Shown in pieces: positions 1 through 12,821 of a stretch of 64,000 nt of DNA. The translations under genes were made by a program, and so were the position numbers. Below the pieces are notes generated by a model. That model was given only the letters and a program-made list of their open reading frames with translations, searched no databases and was not told where the DNA came from. The stretch comes from Pezizomycotina sp. ARF18 (lineage: Eukaryota; Ascomycota), in contig AZLU01000009.1 in NCBI GenBank assembly GCA_002224055.1, positions 62,001 to 126,000 on the forward strand. The letters are read 5' to 3'. The stretch's first letter is position 1. Each line of letters opens with the position of its first letter.

Positions 1-2739
1 GTATTGCGAACCAATCCCTGGAGCTACTACTGCGAAGTTCGGAATCCGCACTGCAGATAAAATAAGCTCGAGCATTTTTGCGTCTGTTGTGTGAATGGCC
101 TTAATCAAGAGCAGGTCGACGAACCCCGGAAACTCGCTATAGCTGACTTTTGCCCGTTTTGGATGAGATACCTCGCTATTTCTAAATTCCCCCCGCAAAC
201 AGCCTCCATAAGGGGTGTTTGTAGTAATTATTGGAACCAGGATAACCTTCGTTGACATCCACTCCAGCGTTGACTAGGACCTCGCAATTATTGATTTGCT
301 TCTCTCTAATTGCTGAAAGAAGAGCATCCTTTCCAGAGCTTTCAACATCGCCCCCCTGGCTTATGATATAACTAAGCATACCGCCTGAACAAGTTGCTGC
401 AACTGTTAGCACGCCACCTCTCTTAATGTCTGCCCCATGCTCGACTAGACACTCTAGAAGTTCATAGTCCCTGTGCGAACAGCATGCTCGAGTGGACTGT
501 CCATATTGAGTTTATGCTTGTTTGGTTGTGTTATATGAAATGAACGCATCTTGCTCTCCTGGCTTCTCGAGATTTTGTCCAGTACGAAACATTTGGGTCT
601 ACGCCAGCGCGTAGGAGAACGTTTTGGCGGCTTGATGATCCTCCATAGTGACTGCATAAAGAGCGCACTTTCCAGAACCATTTGACGGTTCGGGTCGTGA
701 GCTCGCGCCGGACTAGACGAATAAGCTAAGAACCTTTCTCCGCGGTTCGCCGCATGATTGTCCCGCTAACTGTGAAGGTTGTTGTCGATTTTTGCTCGAA
801 GGCAATAGCGAAATATAGAGGTCGGCTCCCTTGGCGATATAGGCGTAGTCGAGGATCGAGAGTTCGCCGCAGGTATGATCAAGATCCCAGGACGCATCAA
901 CGTCTGCCCCTTGTTCGATCAAAACAAGACGCAGTCCGCTTGTTCCAGAATAGGCGTCCACCGCTTGCTCTAAAAGATAGTTTAGATTGTTGTACGAGAT
1001 GTTCCACGCCGCGAGGTGTCGCTCCAGCGATAAACAAGAGTCTTAGCATTTCCGCGTTGCCGTTCCATGCTGAGGATTCCACGACATTGGACAGTTTTCG
1101 ATGTCCCGAAATTGTCGGGTCCACGTGCGCCCTCTCAATAGCAGCGTGCGAACAATATCGATATTGTTCTTCATGACGGCAAGAATAGGTAGTTGTCCTC
1201 GCCTCCCGGTTAAAAGACTTTCGTCAATACCCGCTCGGACAAAACGAAAACGCATTCGTAGAACTACTCCACACAGCCGCGGACAGGAGTCTTGCAGAAA
1301 TAGACTGAACCGTTGGCAACTTCAACTTCAAGAAGGCCTCAAAAATCTGTGGTGACTTTTGCCTCGAATACCCAATATATAAAACTTACTGAGATCCTCT
1401 GTGCCATATTGTTCGCTAGAAGAAATGTTCGGTTCGCAAAAGCTTCTGTGATCAGGAACTTGTTCGAGGGTTCAAGAAGCAGTTTCGAGTTCTCACCCTC
1501 GTAACGCTCAGGCACGAGAGTCTGCAGCATCGAGATCATTTGGAATGTCAAACGAATGCGGTTACTCTCAGCTACTACTCGGAGGTACTAGCGAGGCTGA
1601 TATATTTGGGGCGTCCCAGTCGCGAATATGCCTATGTCAAAGGTCAATACATGTAAATGACGTGACAAAGATTATAAGATTCCAACCTGAAGACGCGGCA
1701 ACCAAAAACCGAAACCAGGGATATTGTATAGAACTTGAAAATGCCTCCCTCCTGGAATGAGGCAAGAGGTTTCCACCATCTACAGCGTGGTATTGATATT
1801 CTTGTCATAAGTCATCCCAAGCGATATCGTCTGAAACTGTGTTTTAAATGTCAGTAGCGTTTCTGCTCACGATTTCGGGACATTAAATATTTACAACTGC
1901 TCACCGGTTCGCTGCTCCGGAGATATTATAACCCGCTAGTTGATTTTCGAGACCTAGTGAATCATCTTCGTGTATCATACGATTTAAGATTTTAAGCTAG
2001 AAACAATCTTTCTAGAATAGTGTTAGGCCCAACCAAATACCTAGTGACGTGATAAAATCTTCTATCGATTCAACGTCCATTTCTTCAGCGAGGAGCATAG
2101 GTTGAGATATTAGGTCATTTTCGCAGCCTAATAATTGAATTCAGACGTGCGTCGACCTTTAGCCTGTATAAGTGGCGCTAATACTGGACTTTGTGGTGGC
2201 GGTGTTCGAAGATGACGCCCTTTGGTAACCGTGGAGTAATTTCTGTTTCGGCCGTAATCTCAGAATGAATAAATATATTCGACTAAAGTGTAAACTTACC
2301 ATGAACTGTATTCCCGGCAATAGAAACTTTACAATACCGAGATAGCTCCTTGCGAAGCTTCCTCGAAGAGAGAGCGTTCCGCTGTTTGTGACTACTATAG
2401 TGTCCTTCCCTTCATTTTGTGTCCTCATCTTAATATGGTAATCGATAGCGCGCCAGTCTTGTTTCTTCAGCTTTTTGGTACCCCACTCCCTTTGCAACTT
2501 GTTCTCGAATTGCCACTCCCTATATACGTATATATTATATAATATATATATATAGTAGTTTAATTAGTTATGCTGGTCCGAATTAATTATTATTCATAGA
2601 ATAAGAGTGGACTGAACGTTGCGACAAAGCCGTATGTCTTCACCATGTATTCCTTTACCTGTTTCACGTCTTGTTCTCGACCAGGTATAGAATCCGCAGT
2701 GTGCGCGGTGGCTCTCCATTGATCTCCCGTGGAGGTCAT
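1..2739 (-). CDS. Clr5-domain / ankyrin-repeat protein, frame-broken, cut by left edge
   Basis: The minus strand opens at an ATG at 2739. The first exon holds a Clr5-like start (QDVKQVKEYMVKTYGFVAT). An A/T-rich intron ends at 2520, and the next exon carries the second half of Clr5 (QREWGTKKLKKQDWRAIDYH, then KLRKELSRY after one frame slip). A clean intron follows at 2243-2299. From about 1550 to 1 the strand reads as ankyrin repeats in several frames, for example ILAVMKNNIDIVRTLLLRG and VLIEQGADVDASWDLDHT and VLVNAGVDVNEG. Clr5 is a fungal N-terminal domain usually fused to repeat modules, with possible nuclear or regulatory roles; ankyrin repeats bind proteins. I see at least six frame changes and no single long ORF. 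It is either a pseudogene or a gene damaged by assembly indels. The family call is firm; the function is unknown. Confidence 0.72.
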
Positions 2740-4343
2740 ATTAATTCTATCTAGAAAACTTAAATTGAAAATTTCCTGGCTAATATCGATTATATTTAGA
2801 GGGATCTAAGAAGCGTGCCAGGATCGATCAGCTCATGGATGACAGGCGATAGCAATAAATATATAAGGGCAGGCTTCCCTTGGCAAATATACAGGTCTGG
2901 AACTTGACCAAAATCTGGCTGAGTAAGCACTTCGTTTCGTGATGACTAAGAAGAAGTATCAATCAAATTCTGCTAAACGCTGCACTGGACGTTCTATATC
3001 GGTCCGCCGGGCGAATAATTTATGAACACCACCTTTTCCTGGCCAGTCAAGTACGAATCGTGTACGAGATGCCATCGGTTATTAGATAATTATCACTATA
3101 TAACTATATATCTCAGCGATTTATTATAAAGACGCTGATAAGCTTGGTAACTGGATGAAGACCAAGAAAATCTTTCCAGACCGCTTCCGACCTTCCGCTC
3201 GTTTCGTTCTTTTTTCATTCCTTCTGCCCCTTTCAAAGAAACACATGGTTTATTGCGTACGGTTACACTCAAGCCACAACAATGAAAGGTCAACGGAGGT
3301 TCTTCTTCACACCCAAGCAGAAGAAAGCTTTGAAAAAAAATTTTTGTTCCGTATATTTTAATTCATGACAGCCAGCATTTCGTTTCCCCTTTTCTAAGTC
3401 TTGTGAAGGCCGCGGACCACCCGTACGTGAAGCTTTTCTACCGTCCGTTATATGCTCGGCCGCCCGCGTGGATCAGTCGTCGTTTAAGTGCTCTATACCC
3501 GCTTGAGATCTAAATCTTAGAAATCAAATGCTTTCCCTTTATCGTTTGCTTAGCCTATAGCTATATAATATAAGGCTTCGTTTTATATCAAATTTTTGAT
3601 CTAGCTTTTTCTATAATACTCGAGGAATCGCTTAGGCGTAACTTAACTAGAGCTGTAGGACAACGAGGCTGTCAAAAGCGAGGAATAGACGATAATATAC
3701 CTAACGTAGGTCCATTTAGTTGCCTATTTTATTTTTAAAGTGGGTAAGCACCGTTAGGCTCTAGAATCGAACTAGAATGGACAGGAGGTTCCATAAAGGT
3801 TTACAGGTGTCAAAAGTGTAGGAAGCCTTCATGCAAGATAAAGACTCAGATCAGAGGATAGCGAGAATTAAAATGCGGCTGTAAAGTGATCAAAGCAGAG
3901 AATTTGGTTTTCATGCATGGACAGCCTCGTCTTGTGCCAATGATGGGCGTGCTACTACTAGTGCATAGAAAATTCTCTACTTAGCGGGGGTGCTGGGGGT
4001 AGCGGAAAATCTTGATCCGTGGCTGTGCAGAGCTCTTGTGAGCGTGAATCCTTGACCACACTGCTAGAAATAATGAAAAGCTGCGTTTTACGATGGAGTC
4101 AATTGCAATCGACCCCAACACGGTCGTCTCGCGTCACCGCGACCGTGTTAACGCGAGCCTAGCGCCGCCGACGCGTAAGATAAAAAGGCCATGATTCCTC
4201 CCTAGGCATCCTAGATTTCTGAAAGCAGACTTTAGAGATTATACACATCTAGAGCTCGAGAAGCATCCCAATTTCTTCACCAAACTCAAGGACTCAGAAA
4301 CCACACTATTCTCTCTACTTTCACTTGGAACAGAAAGAATCAT
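2740..4343. other. Intergenic; A/T-rich patch around 3480-3760
   Basis: No coding sequence is recognised. The piece at 3480-3760 is rich in TA steps (TATAGCTATATAATATAAGG and similar) and looks like an old RIP-mutated repeat, but I cannot name the family. The small ORFs at 3096-3361 have no recognisable content. Confidence 0.4.
4117..4149. promoter_or_regulatory. Perfect 10-bp inverted repeat upstream of the 4344 gene
   Basis: AACACGGTCG at 4117-4126 and its exact reverse complement CGACCGTGTT at 4140-4149 flank a 13-base spacer. The arms contain CGG and CCG triplets facing each other, the pattern bound by dimeric Zn2Cys6 regulators. It lies about 195 bases before the next ATG, and a GATAAAAAGG TATA-like stretch lies near 4178. 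The regulator role is inference. Confidence 0.4.
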
Positions 4344-5612
4344 ATGGCCATGTGTCCTCCTCCCGACCTATATTATCCAATGCGACCCGCCCGATCTACT
4401 CGGTAGGCCGGTCGCAACGATCCCTACTATGAAACCGAAATTCCGCCGAGGCCCAAACTCGAACCCCCGAAGCCCGCCTTCGACTCGTACTACAATATGT
4501 CTCCAGCAACGTTTCCAACTTCCCCGAGTATGGCTCTCTGGGGAGTACCTTCACCAGTCCGTCAACGACACGGCCATGACCACCGTTTATTTCGTCGAGT
4601 TCTCCGAAAAAGCGTCAATGTTCGAACCTTTACGGTGCCGATGTCCAAGGCACGCTCCAAGCTATCGATGCAAACCGGAAGGCGTTAGTCTTCGAATTAT
4701 CTCGTCTCATGCTACGAAACACTGGAATTAGTCATTCTCTTATCGAGAAGTTGGACACGCTTATGATATCGACCCAAGCTCTTCATCGACCACCTGGAGC
4801 TCTTGAAATCTGACGAATATAACAAGAGCTATTTTACGAGGAAAACCGGCCCTACTCTTGTTACTCCCACCCTACGATCCGAGGAGCGAAACGGCAATTT
4901 TACCGTTAAAGGGCCTAACGGACAGAAAGTCTCCGCGGTCATTTCCCATAACGTGACCGATGATGACGATCTCATCTCGTGGAACAGTTTCGAAATGGGC
5001 TCGAAGAGGACGAGCTTCAGATGTGGTCATGCTTGTCCGCGACGACTGCGCCCCGCTCAAAGCCAGCGTCGCGGCAACACAAAGCCCTCGATCTACCGCG
5101 AGACCAAATCGGTCACACGGGCCATTCGCAGGGGAGCTTCTCTGACCCAGACCTACATCTCGGCTTGCGCTCGTCGACACAGCTGAAATCGAAAGGATAC
5201 AAGGAACAACCTTCGCAGCTTGTGCACATCAATGAACCGCATCTTGACTCTGGAGTGCTCTGCGAAACTTGAAGTCCACCGCGCGGCATTCGCCGAACAT
5301 GGATATAGCGAGGATCTACTCCCTACCTCGAGAAGCTCGAAGATGTCCTGAATACATTACTCGGGCGTGCCGTCCCTCTATCTATGCCATGGGATATGCT
5401 CGCCGACGCCTCGCCGCCCCTCTCCCTCAAGGGCGTGCGACGAATGGGGTAACCCGCCAATGCTGCCGCCCACCTATCAAGCGAGGCGTAGGTACCGCGC
5501 GAATCGTCCGCGGATACGATCAGGACGTTGGCGACTTGCTTCGCTCGCTGCAAAGCTGCAAACCCGCGTGAAGGATGCGGAGTACTGCTACAGCGTCAAG
5601 AAACAGATGTAG
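4344..5612 (+). CDS. Unrecognised protein, frame-broken
   Basis: From the ATG at 4344 the plus strand reads as coding in pieces. First comes a Pro/Tyr-rich N-terminus (MAMCPPPDLYYPMRPARS, then PRPKLEPPKPAFDSYYNMSP). A helical stretch follows in another frame (LQAIDANRKALVFELSRLML, then HSLIEKLDTLMISTQALHR). Later segments read MNRILTLECSAKLEVHRAAF and EKLEDVLNTLLGRAVPLSMP. G+C is higher than in the flanks and codon use is coherent, which supports a real gene. I see at least four frame changes. I do not recognise the family. An inverted repeat and a TATA-like stretch lie just upstream. The exact end is uncertain; the last open frame stops at 5612. Confidence 0.4.
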
Positions 5613-6024
5613 CGCTGACAGCGTAGCGAGTGCTATCAAAAGTCTGACACTGCTCGCGTCGGTCTTTTTCCCGCTCTTGCTGCGGCGAGCAATTCGGCAT
5701 GGACGTAAAGGAGTGGGGCTTTCTTAGCGACAAGCCGACGCTTTGGGAGGCGGGAATCCTTGCTGCTGGATTGCTGACGGCGACTTGAGTTCGGTTCTGC
5801 TCTTTGCACTGTGAGGTCTGTTGGGGCCTACGCTCGGAGTTTGGGCTGCGCGACCTCTTAAGAAAAGAAGCGCTCCAGGGCGAGTTTACGTGCACGTCTC
5901 TGATGAGAAGGTGCCAAGTTACTCGGACGTTTGAAATCATATCAAGCGGGTTCGTCTTGCTCCAGGCAGGCCAAAGGTTGGAAGATGCAAGAAGTTAAGG
6001 AGGGACAATATGAAGGAGACAGAG

Positions 6025-6047
6025 TTTTTTTTTTTTTTTTTTTTTTT
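6025..6047. repeat. T23 homopolymer
   Basis: An uninterrupted run of 23 T lies between the 4344 gene and the convergent short-chain dehydrogenase. It may be the reversed poly(A) of an old retroposed element or simple slippage; no element body is recognised beside it. Confidence 0.8.
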
Positions 6048-6246
6048 GGTCATCACTCGAGATCGTATTGCTTCAACCTGTCAGAAAATTATTAGTTAGC
6101 TACAGTTCTAGATGTTTTCGATCTTTTCGTTTCAAGATAGCAGAAAATGAGATTATTGAAACAATGACAAACTGATTCTCTTGAAGTCTATTACGAACTA
6201 AATTGGAATACGTATGCTGTAGATGTCTAGAACATAGCCCTAGGCT

Positions 6247-7168
6247 TTATTTACTGAGAAAGTCCACGTTTTTCAAGGTCTCTTCCCCGCCCGCTCCTAC
6301 GCTGAGATTTTCCATTCCTTCATCTCGCTCAAGACGCTTTCCATCTCCTGTACTACCTCCGTAATCTCCACCCAGCAGTAATCTGAAAGGCATTTTCTTC
6401 AGCCCTCTTAGTCCGTACGCCCTTGAAGTTGATCACGTTGAAAGTGCCAAGTCAAGATTTCAGGATCCATCCACGTAGCCTCATCCCTTCATCTTAATGT
6501 ACCCTTCCAGCGTCCTATCGGCATGCTTGGTCGGTACGCGGGTGCGGCGCATATCTTCATGGACCCCTTCGCGTATTCCGTCTGACACCACCGGGCTCTA
6601 CATCAAAAACTGTATTCATTCGGCTTCAATTCCTTCTGAATGGCCTCCGTCAAGCCCTCGATCGCGAACTTCGACGCGTGGTAGAAGGAGCCGCCGGGTA
6701 CCCGACCCGACGCCCATGGAGCTAACTTGGACGATAACACCTCCGATGTCCCGCTCTTCGGGTTGACTTCGCGGAAGGTCTTGAGCGCTTCGCGGGTTTA
6801 CGTAAACGACGCCCCAGAAGTTCGTATCCATCTGGTGCCGGGCTTCGGAATCATTCGCGGGGTCCGCGCCTGCTTCGAAGTCGCCGTAGTAGGAGTAGCC
6901 GCGTTGTTGACGACACGTCGATCGGGAGAATTTTCAATGGCGGAGGCGAACGCGGCTATGACGTTTTCGAAGATGTACGTCAAGCTGGATCTTGAGGACG
7001 TTGGGACGTCGGGGAGATATGAAAGAGTCCAGGTTACGCGCAGTGGCGACAACGCGATGACCATTGGCTCTGTGTTTTGACGAGGCGCGACCGATCCGGA
7101 TGGCAGCCGGTGATGAACCATACCGCGTTGTCCGGGAGGGGCTTGGGATCGGTAGAAGTCGAGGACAT
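6247..7168 (-). CDS. Short-chain dehydrogenase/reductase, frame-broken
   Basis: Starts at the ATG at 7168. The N-terminus contains DNAVWFITGC, the beginning of the TGxxxGxG NAD(P)-binding turn, followed by RVVATARNLDSF, the second beta strand. Further on are the NNA motif (RRVVNNAA), the active-site region MDTNFWGVVYVN, and the catalytic YxxxK in GGSFYHASKFAIEGLTEA near 6645-6700. A VEPGG-like strand and a C-terminal tail ending KNVDFLSK follow, with a stop at 6247. About 300 residues fits classical SDRs, which oxidise or reduce alcohol/carbonyl substrates with NAD(P)H in the cytosol. The frame changes at least six times, mostly through single missing bases, for example in the glycine-rich turn. 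No intron is needed. The substrate is unknown. Confidence 0.8.
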
Positions 7169-8482
7169 TGCCAATTAGTGAAACGAGACTCACAAAAACG
7201 GGCTGTATATATATCGGAGGGTTGAAAGGGTTGTAGAGGGATGAGAGTGATGTCTTTTTCCAAAAAAGAGCTGGAAAGGAAATTGAGTCAATTTAAAGTA
7301 CTAGGATATGGTGTCTATGATCGTCAAATGTTGGTTGCTGACGTGAGGACCATGTTCAGTTATCGCGGATATAGAGACGAGGCGGTAGCGAGGCGAACAT
7401 GCAAGCGATCGGGAGGATTATCCGTATGAAATATTTTGACAGGGCTGGTCCATGCTGCATGCATTTCGCCTCCTAAGCCCTAAGCTCTCTATACGGCTGT
7501 GATATCAGGAGGATTCTCCGTGTATTTAACAGTTCACGACGCGTATGATAGTCGCAATACGATATAGCCGTAACGGAGTTGTTGTTCGAGAGGCATTTGA
7601 CTAGCTACGGATTAATGCTGGAGAAGAACCGTGTAAGGCTAACGTTTGAGTAGGATGTTTAAAAAAGCTTAAGATCTTCTGAAATTAACAAACCATACCT
7701 GTGATGACGTCGTTTCTCTCTCGAAACTGAGTCCGTGTAGCTGCTTGCAGGAACAGATGTCAGAATTGCCGATTCATTGTCGCCCCGAATGTCATATTGA
7801 AATTGTGATCATATATTCATTTAGATAACTTGAGGGAGTACGCGTATGTCGCTTGCTGGATGATTCCTATCACCATCTACACATTAACACCGCTTATATC
7901 CGTGACATTCGCCGAAGTGTCCCTCGCTTGAAATACGACCATAATCAATCTTACTACTCAAAGTCCGAGACATTGAAGACACTTTTCATTCAATTAAATC
8001 TTGAGAATTTATCAGAATCCATGCTCTCCAGTTCTGGACGATCAGCTTTTAAATCACGATAGGAGTTTAATTGATAAAAATTTATGTTAAGATTCATATT
8101 GGAATCTCTCGATTGTAGAAGCTATTGTGATATATACAGGCTAAAATGAAAAATTAATATACAGAAAGGAGAGACTATGGTTGGGTATAGAAATCAAAGA
8201 AAGGCTGTGAACACTAAAAATGCAAAATAAAGAGTGAGTGCGGGAGTAGGGGTTGCTAGAACTTCGGAGGGTTCGGGGCGGTAAATTGTGAAACTCGAAA
8301 ACGTCATCCCAAGCATCTGCCTCCGAATGTGCTTCGGAGTGTTCTCAGGCCTCGCATGTTGAATCAGAGGCTTGAAATACTATTAGGCAGATAGTTCGCC
8401 TTTTGTTGAACTTCAGACCTCAGTAGAGTGAATCCTTTGTAAGCTACCTCTGTTCTCTTTTATCCATGCATCTGGCGAGCTC
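7169..8482. other. Intergenic, nothing recognised
   Basis: Between the SDR start and the first Pth11-like gene I see only short ORFs without recognisable domains, for example the 69-residue plus-strand one at 7853-8062. Confidence 0.4.
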
Positions 8483-9626
8483 CTATTCTTCGTAAAGACG
8501 TCCGAAACTTGACTGGGTACTTGTTATACAGCGCCCGAGCGCAGGGAAGCAAGCACAGATTATCGCAACAAGAGGCTCGACACTATGGAAGCGTTGTTAG
8601 CATTTAGGCCCTGAAAGGAAGAAAATGGTTTAGTAACTTACATCGAAACAACTGAAAGCTGGTATCCGGATATATCCATTCTGGACCTCCAGGTCTGCTA
8701 AGCACCAGATCCTCGCAACAGAAGCTCCGACTACGACCATACCCAAACCGAAGACAATGACGGTAGCCTGTCGCTCCTGCTGACAGTCTTGACATTCTAG
8801 CTTCCAGACCATCGGTAGGGCAGCAGCCAACCAGAATATCGTCAGTCAGAAACCGCAGAGACAACAGATTGCAGCCTCGTTGAGGACAAAAGCGGTTTGA
8901 AAGAACCGGTCAGTCCCATTGGAGGATTGGCCTTGTTTGAATGTCTCGAGAAGTGCACGTTAAAGTGGAGAGAATGACAATAGCCATCGTCCGATAACGG
9001 ACCAACGGAGTGTCGCCAGGATGTGAGGGTGTAATAGAATATCAAGATTGATAGCTTGACAGAGAGCATAGCATAATGTATAGAGTAAAGCCGGCGAATG
9101 ATATCTATATGGCAGGTTAGTCGTTGATCAGGTTTAGCACGATGAGGTAAACTTACCGCTTGAATAGCATCGTGACATTTTGCGAGAGATCCCAGTTCGT
9201 CCTCGCTTCCGAAAGTTTGATACGCTAAAGTACCGAGTTAGACAGACATTGAAACATAGGAAATACAGACGTGAAACTTACCAATGCTGCTCGTATCCGC
9301 TTCATTGTCATGACGAAAGCGGCAACAACAAACAATCGTAGACCCTATACCTCCCTCGATATAATATCTGGCATACAACCTCCCAAGCAAAAGCAAGCAG
9401 CGTGAAAAATCCAAGTATTGTAACACGATAACATAACTTGAATTTTGTACCGGATGCGGGAGGTTGGGCACCATGTCCGCCACGTATTGAGCATAAAAAT
9501 TGAAATCGCCCTTCGAGTCTAAGTAGAAAGGCTCCATGGTCTGCACAAGCTCGATGGGCGCCTCAGAACACGCGCGATATCCTCGCTGGTCGCGTTCGGG
9601 TTCGAGGCAAGCAGGTCACCCAGCAT
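8483..9626 (-). CDS. Pth11-like integral membrane protein (fungal rhodopsin-fold family), frame-broken
   Basis: Reading the minus strand from an ATG at 9626 gives a soluble N-terminus (MLGDLLASNPNATSEDIARV, then MEPFYLDSKGDFNFYAQYVA). Hydrophobic segments follow in successive pieces: VTILGFFTLLAFAWEVVC, then ALSVKLSILIFYYTLTSW, then the family-typical block AALPMVWKLECQDCQQERQA, followed by VIVFGLGMVVVGASVARIWC. After a short intron (GTAAGT donor, TTTCAG acceptor, about 8610-8640) comes VEPLVAIICACFPALG, matching the last span of the family. These seven-span proteins include Magnaporthe Pth11, a surface receptor for host cues. Several frame changes occur. Two more members lie in this window. 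The start could also be at 9537. Confidence 0.65.
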
Positions 9627-12600
9627 TGAGAGAGCTTATGCGTGGGGTGCTTTTGTAGGTGATATGAAGCCAAGGTCCCAGCAAGGAGACCCGCCAGCCA
9701 TAAGTTAAAATCGGTAGGGTAAAAACTGTAAGAAAGACATCTTGTCAAAAGATGGCAGTAAACCAGGGAGAAAAAAGAGATATGAACTTGAGCCAAAAAA
9801 AAAAAAAGAGAGAGAGAGGCAGCACCTGGCTGTAGAAGTGAATTATAAGAGCAAATTTCTTTGCGGAGAAGCAAGCTACTCCGAGTCCAACTGTGGCCGA
9901 CGATGGTTTTGAGCAAGACAGCTGCTTGGGGTCGACTGATCGTCGGGATGTCTTGCTTCTCTTATATTCTTGCAAGACATAGCGACAATCTCCGCAGTTG
10001 GATTTTGCGGAGCAAAAACACACCTGTCGCAAAACTCTCCCTCATCGATGTGAAGTGTCAAACACTAGCGGCTCTTAAACTTTCATGGACACAATTCCCG
10101 GGACATAACTTCGAATCGCGAAGGACAAGACGTTTCATTGCAGGCCACCCGTTTCCCTCATCCATGTTTGAACGAAAGTGTAAGATCGATAAGGAGAATC
10201 GATACTCCAAAGCATGCTATTCTGCTTTCGGTTCGTGGTTCGTTTCAAACACTCCTTCCAAGTGGGGACCTCTGGCGTGATCGGCCTGTTCAGGGCAAAA
10301 TAGGGACCACATCTTGCTCAGGAACACGACTTTACCCGGCTTACAGCCCGTTCGTCACTTCCCGATAAACGGCTCCGAGAAGATTCGAACAAGTATACGG
10401 ATTATAATACTTATATACTTAAGGTACAGGTGTGCGCTATGTGCTTCATGGATCGATAGTTCTAGGCGCTAAAGAGTGAATTTAGCTTGAAGCGTTTGGG
10501 GTGTTTCATTTGGGGAAATTCCGTGACCTCGGCGATGGGAAATCGCGTATTACCCCACCAAAATAGTAAGCCCCGCAATACTTTCGATACTATCAAAGTC
10601 TCAGAGCACAGGCACCATCCTTATCATCTCGTGGACTACCTACCGCACGAGTTACCTCCCCCGAGTCTCCACCAGAAGCCAGAGGATACGAGCGCAGGAA
10701 AAGCTAGGCGAGAAGGATCGTTGTCAGGGTCTTCGAAACATGAAGCGCGTTTCGTTCCTAAGGTACTCCAAATGAGTCCATGGTATGGTTCTTGATACCC
10801 ACGATTTATATATAGCTTTGGTGGGAGGTAATCGCTATTAATAAACAAAGGTCGATTATGCAGAATCTCCAAGGGCCTCCGGGTAAAATGTCTTTGGTGG
10901 TTGATGAGTCTCGAACGCAGCTGAAAGTCCCAACCAAGACTTCGGACCAAGGGTAGACGAATACGGGTGGGGGACGTCCAGAGCTCGCTGGGTGCGAGGA
11001 GATCACGGTGTCTTTAGTTTCGGACGAAAAAGAATACCTAATGAACTCTAACGTTCGAAAGCTGGAGTTAACAGAGTTAACCTTAGCGGCCTTGCCGTTC
11101 AGGACATTTCAAATTTGCACAATCCGCGGAGATTCTACGTATTCTGGGGTAAGAACCGTCCTCCTCCCTGACTATTTGTCAAAGCTGCTAATATATTTGG
11201 AGCATTTAAAAGGAAACTTCGTGGAGCCCCCCGGTCGTAGAAGCCTCGAGCTTAAAAATAGCTCTCTTAAGGTTCGTTACCAATATACAAACCGAACGCT
11301 TGGGACAGGTCTTCCATGGCAATGGGAGTTGGAAACTCCTTCTGGCGACCCACTCCGGTAAACGTTTTGGCCCTGGTACGTTCACTTATGGTTTCGCGTT
11401 TTAATCCATTGTTTTGTTTCCAGAGTTCCCCAGATCGAGCCCTTGAAAACAAATGAACAGATCATGAAAATTCTAAAATCTCGCCGTCACGTATTTATCA
11501 AGAATTCAACTCCCGAAGATTCTCGCTTAAACAAGTATAAGAATCGTCCGAGATGACGAAAAAACGTTTCAGGAAATGGCAGTCTGCAAAGGTGGCTTCT
11601 TTACGCAATCGAACATCGTCACTGTACTTTTAACTAATGGTTTTGCTGCAACCGCTCCGTTCTGATCGAGAAACGATACTATTCCGGGGGTTTATTATCC
11701 CGATTACTTTACCTTTTCTTCGTTTTCACACCAAGATATCTGCCGCTGCTGCCAAGTTTTATCAGCCCGTGGAGAGAGCGTGCCACGCGTTATATTCAGA
11801 GCAGGAAATTTGACCGTAGAGCAAGGAGCAGAGAATCGTATAAGAGGTAGAGGGAGACGGCAGCTCTGAAAAAGCTTTTCCAACAGTTTTGTGGTGGTTC
11901 TAAGTGAGCCCGGTGCAGTCCCTATCTAACTGATAGAGCATTCCGACGTTTTTAATGACACTATATTTACATGATAGCGCGTTCGAACCTTACTCTGTAT
12001 TATGTTAACTCGCTCCTGCCTATAGATATGAAAGTGGCAGAAGTCTATCCGACCGACTTGAAAATTATGATCTTTGAAGAATATCACGAAAGCAGCGGAG
12101 TAACCACTTTCAAATTAGAATTGAGGACCTAGATATCCGGTTATTGGTTTGTAAATTGTAAGTCGTATCTATTTCTGATTTGTTTGGTCAGTCAATTAAG
12201 AATAGCAATAGTCCCAAGTCATGTAATACTCTCTTCCGAAAATCTCCTCTGTCTATAAGTAATTATCCGAGAACGTTGTTGGACAATAGTGGAGTCATCT
12301 TGTTCTTGCGGCCTTGCCTGACGCTAGTGGGAAGCAAGGGGCTGCCGGATTAACCAATGAGCGGCCAGGCGACCCGACGGACCGATATATCCGTATCGGC
12401 TTCCATCTACTTCATCCGAAAGCCTCGTCGCGCTTCAATCATCAATTAAATTGCCCTGCCGTTTGTATCGGTTGATTCCAACCCCCCTGAATCCTCCTTT
12501 TTCTTCAACTTTTCACGCTTCATTGTTTTCTGGAAGATTTCGTCACGAAATTATCTCCATTTATCAGTACTATCATCCAGAGATATTCTTTATTATCGCG

Positions 12601-12821
12601 TTACTACAATACCCTGAAACATCGTAATATCTGACCGTTTCCCAGGTTCGAAGAGCACTGACAAGATGTCAAGCACCGCGGTTGTGCATTCCGGATCTGC
12701 AGTTTCTCGATAGTAGTAAGAGGAGATGACGCTCTCGCCTCGAACCCCCGCGCCGACCGAAACGGCCTACGAAGACAAACGTCAACGAGAATCACGGTAG
12801 TAACACGCCACAAACTCCGTC
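9627..12821. other. Gene-poor stretch with several orphan ORFs
   Basis: Plus-strand ORFs at 9861-10280 (139 aa), 10487-10795 (102 aa) and 11008-11361 (117 aa) and overlapping minus ORFs at 10636-11006 are long enough to notice. None shows a recognisable motif, hydrophobic pattern or splice structure, so I do not call them genes. Confidence 0.35.

Noticed and set aside
3750-3790. Minus-strand T-arm-like hairpin (TCTAG-TTCGATT-CTAGA)
   Set aside because: A good T-arm but no D-arm, anticodon arm or pairing acceptor upstream; at best a fragment of a tRNA-derived repeat.
9861-10280. 139-codon plus-strand ORF
   Set aside because: No domain, no intron borders and an overlapping minus-strand ORF of similar quality; probably chance.
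11905-12000. Second tRNA-like stretch with GTTCGAACC
   Set aside because: The arms do not pair around the TTCGAAC loop and no acceptor stem is present.
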